A stretch of DNA of 64,000 nucleotides from Datisca glomerata (GCA_003255025.1 QANY01009007.1:310001-374000), one strand, 5' to 3'. Counted from the first letter of the stretch, positions 1-13,900 are shown. Numbers and translations are program-made. Notes: generated by a model not told the origin, from the letters alone.

Positions 1-1520
1 CTGAACCTGTAGGAGAAATAAGGGTCGATCTATTCTCAATTGTGCCACTAAAATTTTTACTATCACGACGAAACCTATGACCATACTCTAAAAATCTCCT
101 ATGACTCATGAAACAATTTTTTTTTACCATATTTTAAGCATTGATAATTTGTCTCATAATTACAATGAGGGCAAGTAAAGCATGAATGTGTACTCCACCC
201 AAACAAATTATCTAATCCCGGTAAGTCACTAATGATCCACAATAATGCTGCACGTATTTTAAAAACTTCCTTCGTTGATGCATCATATGTATCAACACCT
301 GCCCCATAATTCTTTCAATTCTTCTATCAGAGGTTGCAAATACACGTAAATATTTTTTTCAGAAATTTTAGGCCCAATGATAAGAGTAGAGAGAATTATG
401 ATGTATGTTTCATGCACATCCAATGAGGAAAAATATATGGAATTAAAAGAACAGACCACATGTAAATGGGTTGAAACCATCACTAGCCAAACCAAGTCTA
501 ACATCACGTGATTCAGATGAGAATTCAGTATGTCTAGAGTCAAATAATTTCTAAGCAGCTGAATCAACAAGATATCTAAAAACACCATCTTCAATATGCT
601 CTACATGATGCCATCTCATATTGTTAGCAGTTTTAGACGACATGTATAATCTCTGTAACCTCCCTTTTAAAGGAAAGTAACAAATCACTTTAGTAGGTAT
701 TGACTGCTTCTTCCTTTTTCCTTGATATTGTGATGTACTCTCACTCTCCTTGGTTATCCACTTTAAAGTACGGCAAATGGTACATGATTGTTCTTGTTCT
801 TTGTCTTTCCAATATAATATGCAGTCATTTGGACAAGCGTATATCTTTTCATAAACAAAGACCCACCTTTTTTATAATCTTCACAGCTTCATAAAATGTA
901 TTTGGCAATGAAAATCCAGCATTATGTAATAAAGGTACACAATAAATGAGAGTTTTGAAAAAAAATTTCATCCTGAATACAAAGGTTCATTAATATCTCT
1001 AACTAAGTCAAAGAAATCAATCACCTTTGCCTCCGCTTGTTGAGCATCTTCATTTAGTTGCTCATTCATATAATTAGCAGTTGGCTCTATTTACAAATAA
1101 TTTGTTCCTCTCTCATTATCCACAACTCCGAATGCATCACACTACAAGTCATGCATATTGTCATCACAAGCTTCATGCACAAATGTATAGTTCACATGTC
1201 TTTTATTAAGCTCTTATTCTCTATTTGAATTTTGCAATATGGATTCACCAAAGAAAAATCAACGTGTATAACCAATGCTAAACCCATTACACACCAAGTG
1301 CTAATACACACTCTCCCTATTCATTCTCAGTATATTTACACAACGTTTACATGGACACACAATCCTACTCTCTTAGGAAACTCTTTTAAAAGCAAAATCA
1401 AGAAACTCCTTAACTCCATTAAGGTACTCTTGGTTAACTCGAGATTTTCCAGTCTGACTTTTGTCCATGATAAAATCAATCTGAACACATCATAATAAAT
1501 AATTCAATACAATGAAAATC
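1..1520 (-). pseudogene. TNP2-like CACTA transposase remnant, copy 1 (5' part of gene)
   Basis: This stretch is collinear with 13008-14540, the N-terminal part of the TNP2-like transposase in the CACTA element further right, and resembles it closely by eye across its whole length. Shared landmarks include the GGAGAAATAA start, the ATCACGACGAAACCT block and the ATGCAGTCATTTGGACAAG block. The coding sense is minus, so the gene 5' end lies near 1500 and the rest runs off the left edge of the window. Stops and frameshifts break the frame into short pieces, so it is not functional. TNP2 proteins bind CACTA ends and catalyse excision and insertion. The copy diverges from its relative at about 1520. 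Confidence 0.75.
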
Positions 1521-3344
1521 AGAAGAATATTAAAGTGATTACCAAATTACATTATCAACTCATCTTAATGCTATCTTTAGTATTTATTAGTGTAACACTT
1601 TGTAATGAAATAGCTAGGCACGTATTCCTCTCTTTTGTCATGATAAGTCGTTTCTCATAAATGTGTAAACACAGAAACCCTTGAGCAATTTAGTTGTAAA
1701 ATAGAACATCAAATGCCATATAACAAAGATAATTAATATATGAAAAAAATTATACCACGGTAAAATGCAAAATAAAAAAAAGATAATTTCAATTATAACA
1801 CGCGTAAATTTACAGTATGGTGTCACAATACATACGTTGTCATATCATAATAGTACTTAACGTCATAATGGCACATAATATTATTTATATTAGTTTATAA
1901 TATAGTACGTGCGTAACACATGACAAATTGAGTGACCTTAAGCATAAGCTTGATAATGTTGAATATTTCTTAATTATATTACGATTGTAGGGTGATAGGA
2001 TAACAATGAACGAGCAATTACAAAATCATCAAAGGACAATTACAAGCTTAAACAGATTGCTGGGAAGTAGAAATGCAACAACAACATTGCTAAACAAGTG
2101 CATATATACAATTGCAACGCGGGAAGCAATGACTATCTTAACAATTACTTCTTGCCACTTTTTTATTCAACTAGCACCTAGTTTACTCCTGACCAATATG
2201 CTGCTGTTCTTGCCCAACAATTTTCTCAACAGCTACAGGTTCATTAACAAATCCCCTTCACTCCTTTCTTTGACACTTAATTTTAGATGAACATACGAAA
2301 TCGTTTAAACTCAAGATGTATATATGTTTATTTTACTGGTTAATGCTAGGCTTTATACAATATGAGAGTGAAAAGTTGTATTGTTATACTAAAGAAAAAA
2401 CACAATTATTGCTTTATCTGTGCAATTGCTTGCTTCACCATCAAATTCTTCAAAACTATGAGGAAATTCTGTAGAAGAATCAAATATGTATTTTGTTATT
2501 AATCTAAGTGTTTTGTTATGGAGGCTCTTTAGATTTTCTAAACCTTGTGGGCTTCCTTTTGGTTACATAGAGATGATGCCGAGATTTTGTAGCTTCATTG
2601 TCAGCATGTGTTGTACTTTGGGACTCCACCCAACGTTTTTCTCTAATTTTAACTCAACCTCCTTTTTCTGGAATATTATCCTCAAAACATAAAATCCATC
2701 CTTGAGAAAACATTATTAAATTGATTTAGTTAAGTGTTTGATAACTTCCTATTAGGGTTATTTCTCGCTGTAATATGTGTATGCTCTCTGGTGCAATCTT
2801 ATAAGGCTTAGATCTCATATTAAATTACCTCAGTTAGAAAGACTCCACGTTACCCATCGGAGCTCAAGGGATGAAAATTAAATGGTGGTGATCCTTGTGG
2901 AATCTTGGACATGAGTTTCTTATTCTGGGACATCTGTAATATATCTGTAATGCACATAGCCTTGTCAATCATGTTCCCACTCTGATTATAATATTGGTGA
3001 GCAAAACTAAAATTTTCTCTCTCTTTATGCAATAAAATTAATGGATGAAACGTATTTGAGACTCTTGGAAATCAGCTCCATAATATGAACAATTTGAAGT
3101 AATTATGAGTATAACTTGCAATGAAAGATCTATTTATGAATGACATTATTTCTCATGCGATTTATTCCACATGGTATTTTTGCATTAGGGATGTTAGCTC
3201 CAATACAATTTTGGGTGAAATTTCATATGGCCTACCTCCTAGTGCCACTCATAAGTAAGATATATGATGTTCTAGTTCATTGCTGATGTGTATGCTTAGA
3301 ATTCAATTCTGATACTTTTTCTTTCTGCAAAACTTATCATGTAG
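1521..3344. other. Unresolved stretch inside CACTA region 1
   Basis: No intact gene. At 2160-2240 a glutamine-rich plus-strand reading (FTPDQYAAVLAQQFSQQLQ) could be an exon of a captured gene. A minus-strand open frame at 2850-3032 (containing GNMIDKAMCITDILQMSQ) also looks exon-like. I recognise neither. Around 3220-3250 a reading ending in PPSAT could be a further exon of the JmjC-like fragment that follows. Confidence 0.4.
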
Positions 3345-3629
3345 CAAGTCCCATGTTATACCCAATGCCTATACACGGGGAGGCCTCTAACCAGAGGTTT
3401 GTAGATAAACTCATTGAAACTTTCAAATTAGATAATCTATTTTGTTGGTAACATCTAATGTTCTTTTACCTTGAATCTAATATATATATATANTAACTTT
3501 TATTCTTTGGCAGTTCCATTGCTTTAGAAGACCCTGACTATTTAATTCATTCTAGAGTAAAAGTTCAATGGAGAATTCACAAAATGTTGTTCTTCATGCA
3601 GGTGACGCACTTTTCATTCCTGAAGACTG
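3345..3629 (+). pseudogene. JmjC/cupin-type oxygenase gene fragment (two exons, intron kept)
   Basis: Exon A (3345-3396) reads SPMLYPMPIHGEASNQ and exon B (3514-3629) reads SIALEDPDYLIHSR, then ENSQNVVLHAGDALFIPED. They are separated by an intron with GT and TTTGGCAG borders. LYP.P..GEASN and VVLHAGDALFIPE are characteristic of the plant JmjC/cupin_8 family of Fe(II)/2-oxoglutarate oxygenases; the second motif includes the end of the cupin core. One base is missing near 3560, in the A-run after the HSR codons, which shifts the frame. The rest of the gene is absent. Because introns are retained, it came from genomic DNA and not from a retrocopied mRNA. I infer capture by the surrounding CACTA element. 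Confidence 0.7.
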
Positions 3630-4272
3630 GTAAGTGGTGAGGTTTAAATTTCACATATGCATTAAATAATGCTCTCATGTAGGAGTCTTCCCTTATATTT
3701 TCTGTATGAGTTTAGTCTGATCTTTGAGGTTTTTGAAATAGTATTCTCTCTGTTTTAAGAAAGATGATACCCCTCTCTCTCCCCCTCCTTGCCCACTCAG
3801 TTTCTCTCTCTCCCCCTCTCTAACAATTGTTTCCCATCCAATCATGCCTGTAAGATATATGATATCTCTATTTTGAGTCGCTTTGCCAACATCTTGCATT
3901 ATATAATATTACTTCTAATTAGTGTCTTCATCTCATTTCTTTATTGGAATCTATAGACTGTGATCTTGCTCCAAGTTCCAACTATAGGGCTTTATCCAAG
4001 TTGGTTTTATTGATTCAGTTTTCATGACGTGACAGATTGCTTTTTCCATAATAGGGCATATCTCATATATGCATATTTTCTCTAAGTATATGAAATATTC
4101 TGTTCATGTCTCCTCCTGCCAATCTTGACAATCTTTTTTGTGTTAACTTCTTGATGATATCTTTAAATGTTTCAATTTATTTTTTGAGAAAGAAATACTT
4201 GATCATAATTACTCTGATTAATTTATGTAAACTTGCATAAAGTTGTTATTTGATTTGATGTATCTGTGAAGA

Positions 4273-4556
4273 GAGGTGCCTGAGATCGTTCCATCCAATT
4301 GAAAAGGACGGTGAAGAATCCTTATGTTCATCTCTTGGATTTTCTAAGGATGAAGTAAATGTACGATGTCTATCATTTTATTTCATCACTGCTTATGTAC
4401 ATTGTTCTGTTTTCAACTACTTAGCACATAAACCCTTTCTTATTATGGCAGGCAATGGAGGAGAATGATTTTTTCTGCAAGAATTGTCAGTTTAAACAGC
4501 ATCAGTGCTTTGCTTACGAGGAATTAGACTCCTCTGATAAATCTCCAGGTGCTGAG
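4273..4556 (+). pseudogene. EDM2-like PHD-finger gene fragment (two exons, intron kept)
   Basis: Exon A (about 4275-4360) reads RCLRSFHPIEKDGEESLC followed by SSLGFSKDEVN. Exon B (4452-4556) reads AMEENDFFCKNCQFKQHQ followed by CFAYEELDSSDKSPGAE. This order, CLRSFH, then KDGE.SLC.SLGF, then a Cys-rich FFC.NC..K.HQCF segment and SSD.S.GAE, matches the first PHD region of plant ENHANCED DOWNY MILDEW 2 proteins. The intron keeps GT and GCAG borders. A tyrosine stands where a zinc-binding Cys is expected (CFAY for CFAC), and nothing up- or downstream completes the gene. It is a non-functional fragment in the same orientation as the JmjC-like piece 650 bp upstream. Confidence 0.72.
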
Positions 4557-5239
4557 GTATTTGCTTGAGTCTACTGTCTCATCTACTAATCATAGTATTT
4601 GCTTGAGACTACTGTCTGATCACTTGACCATCATAGTAGAATTTTTAAAAGCTCATTACTCATTCCACATAAATTATAAGTTGGCGGTAAATGTTGCTAT
4701 AGATTTTATGGAAATTGATCATCTACTAATTTAAGTTCTGTTAAGAAATCTACTTTTTGATCTAAGAATTGCAGTTTTGTTGCATTATTTCATCACTTTT
4801 TTCAGATAAACGCAGGATTTGATGGATTTATTGTTTATATTTCTTATTAAAAACATATATTGGTAATTGCTTACTTATTTTAGTCAAACATTATTATTTA
4901 CAATCTTTCATCCGATTAATTTCGTTGAGGCTTAATATTTTGCTATACATCCATGCCATTAAGGTTCTTTAAAATAACCTTGCATTGTTAATTTTATGTT
5001 GTTATATCTTATAGGTTAAAGAGTCTGCAAGGTATGTACTATGTAGTCTGGATCATTGCTTGTGATGCATTTTTTATGTTTTCTGGCTTTCAAGCTTTAC
5101 TCTGTGTAAGTACTCAGTAGTTTTTCTGAAGTATTTTTTTTTATTCATTTCCCTCACAGTGATGCTTATTGGTTAATTAAGCTCCACTCTGGGTAATTGA
5201 AGGGCTGTGCAATGCCTTTCCATGATAGTTTTTTTAAAA

Positions 5240-5472
5240 AGAGTTAGGGTACCTTTAATGACGGAGAATCCTCGTCATCTATTTACTTTTTCTGGCATCT
5301 CTGATGACGGGTAGTCCCCGTCATCTAATTGCTTTTTCTGATACCCTATATTGACGGTTTTTGTTTAAAATGATTAAATATGACAGCCTGGTAGATGACA
5401 GTCAGTCAGCCATCAATATAGGATTATAATGACGGTTTTTACCTGTCATTTAAACTCTATTTTGTAGTAGTG
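5240..5472. mobile_element. CACTA-type terminus with subterminal repeats
   Basis: Read on the minus strand from 5472, the end begins CACTACTACAAAAT, a classic CACTA-superfamily terminal inverted repeat. Inside it are repeated GACGG / CCGTC and GTCATCT units in both orientations (for example near 5260, 5305, 5350 and 5430), the usual transposase-binding subterminal arrays. It probably closes the element whose transposase remnant is at 1-1520; the left end lies outside the window, so this link is inference. Confidence 0.65.
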
Positions 5473-5628
5473 ATCGTACTAAAACTCGATTGAATCGAGT
5501 AATTGTTTTGCGAGACTCCGATCAGTTCGCTTTATATGTACATAAATACTCGGTTCGATCCTAATTATGGTAAGATCATGGATTTTAGTTCGATCTATCT
5601 TTTATGCTAAAAATCGAATCGAACCTAT

Positions 5629-5711
5629 CATATACCCCTATTAAATATATGCTTCAATTAAAAAGCGAACCGACCATATACCCCTATTAAATATATGCTT
5701 CAATTAAAAAG
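5629..5711. repeat. 46-bp tandem duplication
   Basis: The block starting CATATACCCCTATTAAATAT occurs at 5629 and again at 5675, nearly identical. The rest of 5476-7038 is AT-rich, with no gene that I can support. Confidence 0.85.
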
Positions 5712-7046
5712 TACTTTTTTTCTAGTTCAATCGATTGTCCTAATGTGATTGAATGACTCAGATTGATTAAACTTTCTTTATGTCATCCTCAAACAATCAA
5801 AGTTATCAAACGAGCCACATGGCATGTTTGAAACCACATTAATTTGAATTTATCTTTTCTCTATTTACTTTTTATGGCATTTGAGGAAAGCATATACACT
5901 ATCTGTTGATAGTGTAAGATACCGAGTACCGACCGTAGGTGTTTTTCTATTTTGATGGCCTATTAAGAATGAAATATGCTACCAATACTGATGTATATCA
6001 TCCTGTCGAATACAAGATCGACTATATATACATATTTTCTTAAGAGATTGCTATGTAATACTATGATTTTAAGTACTATTACAATGTGATATTGTATGCG
6101 TAAAGAGATCATATATGTGTATTATAATTAAAAATATAATTTTTCTTATTACACACGCAATGTAGAAACGAGACCGCATACACTGTCAACTAATAGTAGA
6201 ATTGAGCATCATGATGCTGCTACTAGGGATGCCACTAGGTGAGTTTAAGTTTGGTAAATATTCATGTTAAATTTTTACTGCCCATACACAATCCATACCC
6301 GTGCTACATACAATTTTCCTTTTTACTTTTTAATTAAGTCACCTTAAAATATTAAAAATTAAGGTTTTCAACTATTTTTCATTTAATTCATTACATAATT
6401 AAATTTTATAAAATAATTTGTTAAGCTACATAATTTTATCACATGACACAATTACGAACATGAAAAAGGCGACTTAATAAAAATCTAGTCATTAGTAGTT
6501 TGTAAAACTTATATTCTGTAATATTTATCCTATTAGTAATATGAAAATTCACACACATAAATTTAAAAAAATATATTAATCTAGTTTTAATTATCTATTA
6601 ATAATATAATCATTTATTAGAAATGTGACTGATGAAATACAATATATTTTATATATTATACAAGAGATCAAGTGTTATTAGTGCACTTTCAATCATCTAA
6701 CTTTTAGTTAACACATTTGACTTAATGTGCAATATATTTGAGAGTTAAACCTTCTAATATATTTGAGAGTTAAAATTTGTATTGGTACATTTTTAATTTA
6801 TTACTACATGATTAATTTTATAAACAAAATGCAAGACACGTTATTTGGATCTAGTAGTAATAAATAAGTAAAATTTAGTAATCCTGTTCAAAGCAAAGTA
6901 TTTAATTACTTTATTTTTTCTGAGTTTGGCTGATTTAAACCATTTAAAACTGTTAGTAGTCTAAATCAGCTCAAATGCACCCTCAGAGAATCTAATTTCT
7001 GTACATACTGATATTAACTAAAAATGATCTCCACCTATTAACTAGA

Positions 7047-8293
7047 TAGGGGTGTAAAAATTGATACCGAACCGAATCGAACTGAAAATGGTTGGTTCGG
7101 TCAGTTATATAAGTAGCCTCAGTTCGGTTCGGTTCGGATTGAAAAATCATGGAATTTTGAGCCGAACCAAACTGAAGTATTTAAAAAATCATATATATAT
7201 ATACATACACACACACACACACTTTACTTTTAACCCTAATCCTCTATCATTTCTCTCACATTGAACGCAGCCTCCCCTTCCCCCTCTCTCACTCGTCCCT
7301 TCCCCCTTTCTCATTTCCCCTCTCTCACTCGTCCCTTCCCTATTCCATCTCTCTTCAAACTTTCTAATCTCTCCTCTTTCCTTCTCCCTATCTCTTCTCT
7401 TTGAAGTTTGAATTCTCTCATTCCCCCTCAGATCTGCTCGAGTCGATATGGTGGAGCACGGGAGCTCAATGATGGTTTCAAACCCTCAGATCTTCTCGAG
7501 AATGGCTTCAGACCCTCAGGCCTGCTCGAGAAGTCTCTTCCCTTCTCTCTCTAAAAATGCAACATCTCCTTCTTCAGGTTTGCCTTCACGAACTCAATAG
7601 CAGTAGCAGTCCACAACAGTTCACCTTCGTGAACTCAGTAAAAATCCGCAGATCTAGTGTATTCTTCTCTTATCCAGGTTCTCCTTCGCGAATGACCTCT
7701 TCCTCGTCAATCTGCTGATCTATCTTAGTCTCTTAGTCCTTAGATCTAGTTTATTGTAAAAGCATCTTGAGTTTGATTTATGTTTAGATCTGCTGCTCTT
7801 CGATTTATTGCATTCTGGATACTGCTCTGCGTTTTATATACTGCTCCTCGGTTTAGATCCAAATCGAGTTTTCTGCTCTATGTTTAGATCTGATTCTTGT
7901 TTTTCTGCTCTGCGGTTTAGTTAGAATTCTTTGAGATATTGTGTTGTGTTTCTGATTCTTACTGATTTTTTGCATTGTATTGATGATTAAATCACCATTG
8001 TTTCTGGTTTCTTTCTGATTCTTACTGATTTTCTGCATTGTATTGGTGATTAAATCACATTTGTTTCATGATTCTTTGCAAAGTAGAAGTTCTACTTTAG
8101 AACTTCTTCTAAAGACAAAAACTATACAGGTGTCGCCGAATCGCCGAACTGAACCGTAAGTCACGATGCGGTCCGGTTCAGTTCATATGAATTTTACGGT
8201 TCAGTTCGGTTCGATATATAACATAACTGAATGTTTTAGTTCGGTTCATTTTTTCTTCAAATAACCGATCGAACCGAATCGTGAACACCCCTA
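7047..8293. mobile_element. Non-autonomous hAT-like element A with 8-bp target duplication
   Basis: The ends are TAGGGGTGT and its inverse ACACCCCTA, followed by subterminal arrays of GGTTCGGTT / CCGAACCGAA. The flanks are TAACTAGA (7039-7046) and TAACTAGC (8294-8301), an 8-bp duplication with one mismatch, as hAT transposases make. The interior is non-coding, with a CT-rich tract (7240-7400) and repeated ATTTTCTGCATTGTATTG-type units near 8000. No transposase is present, so movement would have depended on an autonomous relative. Confidence 0.85.
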
Positions 8294-9418
8294 TAACTAG
8301 CATACATGCAATCACCCCAAAATGATTGATATTGTGGTTATGAATGACAAACAAGATATTTGTAACAAGTAACCAACGACATGGACTTCCAAATTAAGAA
8401 ACCTTTTATTCTTGCCGGTTCCGTACGATCAAGAGTATCTAAGCATGTTTCTTATGCAAGTTTATTCAATCATTGTCTCATAGGCATAATAAATATAGAG
8501 AATAATTCTAAACATGTAAAGTTATAGAAATTTTAGTTAATTTTTACTAGTAATCATTGATGAATGATCACGATAAGAAAATCTGTTATTAGCAGCGGTT
8601 TTAGTCGTCTTTTGTAGCGATTTTAACCGTCGCCAAAAAGTTTTATGGCGGTTCAAAAATTGCCACCTTATCCACCGACGTGAAGTTTTTTGGCGGTGAT
8701 TTTTCCAGCCGCTAGCAAATGGGGGGTTGTGCCGGCGGTTTTATTTCTCTTTAGCGGTGGTTAAAATCGCCGCCAAATTCCCAGAAATTGGAGATAATTT
8801 TTGGGTTTTTACGGCAGTTTTTTCTATTACCGGCGGTTTAAAACCACCGGTAAATATTTTTAAACCACCACAAAAGCCCAAAAAATAAAATAAAAAAATT
8901 CTTTCCGGCGGTTTTAAACCACCTCTATAGCCTTTATAAATTAAAATTTTGGCTAAATTTTTTTTCTGTTTTTTAAACATCCCATAATTTTCAAAAATAC
9001 ATGTTTCAGAAAATATTCTATATCACGAATTTTAGAATCTATCGATACAAAAAATACAACAGTTCATACTCCATCAATTCAAATATTCACAAATTCTGTC
9101 ATTTTAAATGTTCACAAATTCAAACATTCACAAATATTTAAAGATTCAGAATCAATTGAAATATTGACAAATTCTAAAAACAAAACTATATAAGTTTAAA
9201 CTTAAGCAAATACAGTATTTTTCATTTTCACTGAACTTTGTGCGATCATGAAATTGAGGGAGGATCTCCAGAATCCTATAAACACATAAAAATGAACAAA
9301 TTTAGTATTAGTGTTGGAATAAAAATAATTTGTAATTACCTAAAGTATATATTCTTTAGAAATCTTACATGATCACCGCCAGAGAATGAGAACGAAGGAT
9401 TTTTTGCTTGCATAATTT

Positions 9419-10310
9419 TCATGATGTACGACACTTGGGATTAAAGTTGAACTTGACCATCTTGAAGTTCATGGAGCTGTGACATAACTCTCTCATGTTC
9501 TGCACGTGGAACGAATGCCTGTTCAGAAAACTGCAGCTACTCTGCGATCCAAATACACTGGTGGGAGTTGAACCTAGTCCCATTCCACGGACTCGTCCAG
9601 GATGCTTTGGACCCATAACTTCAAAAAATGCATATCTAGGGGTGATATTATTCTCATCCTGCGTTTGGGTTGCCAGAAATTCTTGCATTTTCTCCTACAA
9701 TGCAAATAAACAATTCAATCGCATATGTGACAAATATAATTGAAAAAATAAAAAATATTGATAAATATAGACTTAAAAATAATTCTTACAGCTCTAGAAG
9801 CAGATTCTTAATCTACTCAATTCTCATCTTTAGGTTTATGCGTTTCTATAAACAGTTCGACCGCATTGGGCTCTCTCCCCAACACCTACATCTATCATCA
9901 TGTTTAAAAAAATAATATTTTGATCACAATACTAAAAATAAAAATATTACTTATAATAAAAAAGATTTATATATCATTTCATCTTATTTTTTAGCATAGC
10001 TTTTCCTTCCCAAAGAATGATGTATACTTTGTTTTACTCGTATCGTAGTGTTTGTTTCACTACGAGCCTGTTATTTGAGATTCAAAATTAGTATTTATTG
10101 TACGTAATAAATAAAATTCAATGTCAAAAGAAAATATTGTAATACCATTCTTTCATAAGAGAACAAAAAATGGACAATAGCATTCCACTGATCTCGTGGA
10201 ACTTTCTCAGGTTTATGTCTTAGGCATTCTTCTTCGCTCGGATATTTTGTCATATTCATTGTTCTCAATTTTCTTTTGCCGTCCTTCCAACTCTTATCAA
10301 TTGAAGACAA
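9419..10310 (-). pseudogene. Transposase_24 (Ptta/En/Spm) gene remnant
   Basis: Minus-strand pieces show two landmarks of the plant Transposase_24 family in the right order. First comes a segment with YPSEEECLRHKPEKVPRDQW (10095-10310, family pattern DE..AH.PPDVP...W). Then comes YAFFEVMGPKHPGRVRGMG followed by LGSTPTSVFG (9419-9688, family pattern EVMGPEHPGRVRGLG.GPTP). They lie in separate frames with stops between them, so the gene is broken. In CACTA elements this second protein accompanies TNP2 and is thought to assist binding of the element ends. It sits downstream of TNP2 on the same strand, near the element's left end. Confidence 0.72.
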
Positions 10311-10978
10311 TGTAATTAAAAATTACAAATGTATATTTAATAAATACATAATGGAAGAGACAATTACAAATAAGTATTTATACATTCACAATATCCCATA
10401 CAACGTTCTTGTACATTTTAGGATCTTTCTTCCAATTTTCATACGTGATTGGCGATAGATCGTTGGTGCATCCTAGTGAAGCCAAAAAGCTCATATACAT
10501 AGATGTTTGCTCCTTGATCGGTTGTCATGCTGCATTGAATTCAACTTTCACTTTCTTCCCTTAAGGTATATTTCATATATGAGCTAATCGTATCCGACCA
10601 CGAACCTTTCTCCTAGAGGAGGAGGATTGACCTATGTATAAAACATTATTTTGTATGTTAGACATTATAAAAATAAGAACAATAGTTTGTATGAAATATA
10701 AAATAAATGTTATGCCTGTTAATTTAGTGGGAGCGTCGCATGGTGGATCTTGATACAGACTCGTCCTCAGTTATGCGCAAACGTCTACCACCGACCATGA
10801 TGGTTATACTTGCACAACAAAATAGATAATAACAGTATCAAAGAGAGACATAGCTGATCAAATTTAAATATTAACACTATCAAATAAAGACATACCTAAT
10901 TCAAATAGTAACACGATCAAATTGAGTCATCACTATTATGATCAAAATCAACATTCATATGAATTTTATCTTCTATGG

Positions 10979-13900
10979 TTACACAACAACATCTATCCTA
11001 ACTAAATTGACACATTCTTCATTCTCATGTAAGACTTCTTCTAAATGAGAATGATCATGTATCTCATTTTCAAAATTTATCACCACTTCATTAGCAAGAG
11101 TTATATCATTATTATGGCCATCCATCTCAAACATGTCTCTTGGTTTTGTATGCACCACAACATGCCAATTTTTATCTATCTTATCTTGTATGTAATACAC
11201 AAGACGTGCTTGAGATGTAAAGATGAATGGTTCTTCTTTCAAATCCTCATCAGTGTGAACAAAACGTGAATAATAACAAGTCAAACTCATCAACTTTTCT
11301 TCTAGCATTTGTGGTGTCAGTCCAATCACACTTAAATAACACTACTTTGAACTTATCATAATAGTTCAGTTCAATAATCTCCTTCAATATCCCAAAATAT
11401 TTTACTTCTCATGTTATTCGATTTGTATCCCTCGAACTTGCGTAACTTCTAGCCTCAGCAGTCACAAAACCCCCCACAATTCTGCATCTTTAGTGCTGCA
11501 TCACTTTCTTTGGTGCGAAATACAAATCCATTTATATATAAATCCTGCATATTTTTTAACCACTCTATTTGGACCACGAGCTAACCACCTTATTTCATCC
11601 GACAATTCATTTTTGTTGGCCTATTCAATAAAACTATATTCAGAATTAACTTATAAAAATCACATGAAGTTAACTAAAAAACTTAAACTCACATAAGTTC
11701 GAATCCATCCAACAAAATTTTCATGTACCAAACGTTGGATCTCGTTTGGTGCATGAAAATTTTCCCTCTTCACATCTACTTCACATTTTCTACATGTAAA
11801 GATAAATGAATTACATAAATACTCCAAAATAAGTTGAGATATATGTAAATGGTAAATTATTACCGTTGGAAAGGTTCTGTCAATTCACAATTGAATAATA
11901 CAAATCTATGTGTTTGTAACCAATATAGCCTTCTTTTGTGATTTTTGTTGGTCGTCCTTTATGAGGAAAAATAACATCATGTGTGGTTTCCTCATCTTCA
12001 CCATCCCAATTTCTAGAAGGATGATTAAACATTGTTTTAGTTCCTTTAAGGTATCTCGAGCATAATGTTGCACACTCGTGTATTATGTATCCCTATGCTA
12101 TGGAACCTTCCGAGTGAGCTTTATTACGGACATGTGATTTAAGCTTACCAAGATACCTAATACAATAATTTGTAAGAAATTAACATCAGTGCATGTAAAT
12201 TTTTACTTTGTGAAGTAGTGAACAACTTTTTATATTGATACCTCTCAATGAGATACATCCACCTATAATGCATGGGTCCATCAATCTTTACCTCGTTTGC
12301 CAAGTGTACTACTAAGTGTACCATAATGGAGAAAAAGGATGGAGGAAAGATTTATTCCATTTGGCAAAGTATGACCACAATCTGAGATTGAAGCTTGTGA
12401 ATCATATCTATTTCCAGGCTTTTAGAACATAATTCCCTCGAAAACCAACTCAATTTATATAAAACATAGCACTTTCTTTGCCAAAACACCCTATAATGCT
12501 ATAGGTAAAAATTGTTCCATGAAAATGTGACAATCATGAATTTTAAGACCTTGAATCTTACGTTGCTTTAAATCGATGCAACGAGAAATGTTTGATGCAT
12601 ATCCATCAAGAACTCAAATACTCTTCAGCACATTAAAAAATATGTTTTTTTCATCATTCGTCATTGAAAACAAAGCAGGAGGTAAGTAAGTGGTATCACC
12701 TTGAGTCATTGGATGAAGTTGACTCATTATACCCATATGTTGAAGGACTAGGCGGGCCTTATAATTATCTTTACTCTTCCGTGGATTGTTAAAAATTGTT
12801 CCTAGTATGTTATCACATACATTTTTTTTTCAATGTGCATTACATCAAGATTATGCCGTATAAGATTAAACTCCCAATAAGGTAGTTGAAAAAAATATAC
12901 TTCTCTTCTTCCAATATTGCACATTATCATCACCAGATATTCATTTTCGGCCAGATTCTTTACTTTTCCCTAAAGTAACATTAATGCCTTGGACTTGTTG
13001 TAAAACATCTGACCCCGTAGGAGAAATAAAAGCCAATCTATTCTCAATCACGCTGTTAAAATTTTTATTATCACGACGAAACCTTTGGCAGGCTCTAAAA
13101 ATCTCCTATGGCCGATGAAACAATTTTTTTACTATATTTAGAGTGTTGATAATCTGTCTTATAATTACAATGAGGGCATGCAAAACATGAATGTGTACTC
13201 CACCCAGACAAATTATCTAATCCTGGAAAGTCACTAATCGTCCGTAACAATGCGACACACATCTATAAACTTCCTTCCTTGATGCATCATGTATCGACAC
13301 CTGTTTCCCATAATTCTTTCAATTCTTCTATCAAAGGTTGCAAATACATGTCAATATTACTACCAAGAATTTTAGGCCCAGGGATAAGAGTAGAGAGAAT
13401 CAATGATGTTTGTTTCATGCACATCTAATGAGGCAAATTATATGGAATCAAAAGAACATGTCACATGCTATAACTAAAACTCATTGCTCCAAATGGGTTG
13501 AAACCATCATTAGCCAAACCAAGTCTGACATTACGTGGTTCAGATGAGAATTCAGTATGTCTAGATTCAAATGATTTTCAAGCAGTCGAATCAGCAGGAT
13601 GTCCTAAAACACCATTTTCAATACGCTCTATATGATGCCATTTCATATTGTCAGCATTTTTAGACGACATGTATAATCTCTATAACCTTCCTTTTAAAGG
13701 AAAGTAAAGCATCACTTTAGCAGCTTTTGGCTTCTTCTTCCTTTTTCCTTGAGATTGAGATGTACTCTCACTCTCTTTGGTTATCCACCTTGAAATACCA
13801 TAAGTAGAACATGATTTTTCTAATATAATATGCAGTCATTTGGACAAGGATGTATCTTTTCATACCCAAGACCCAATTTTGTTTATAATCTTTGCAGCTT

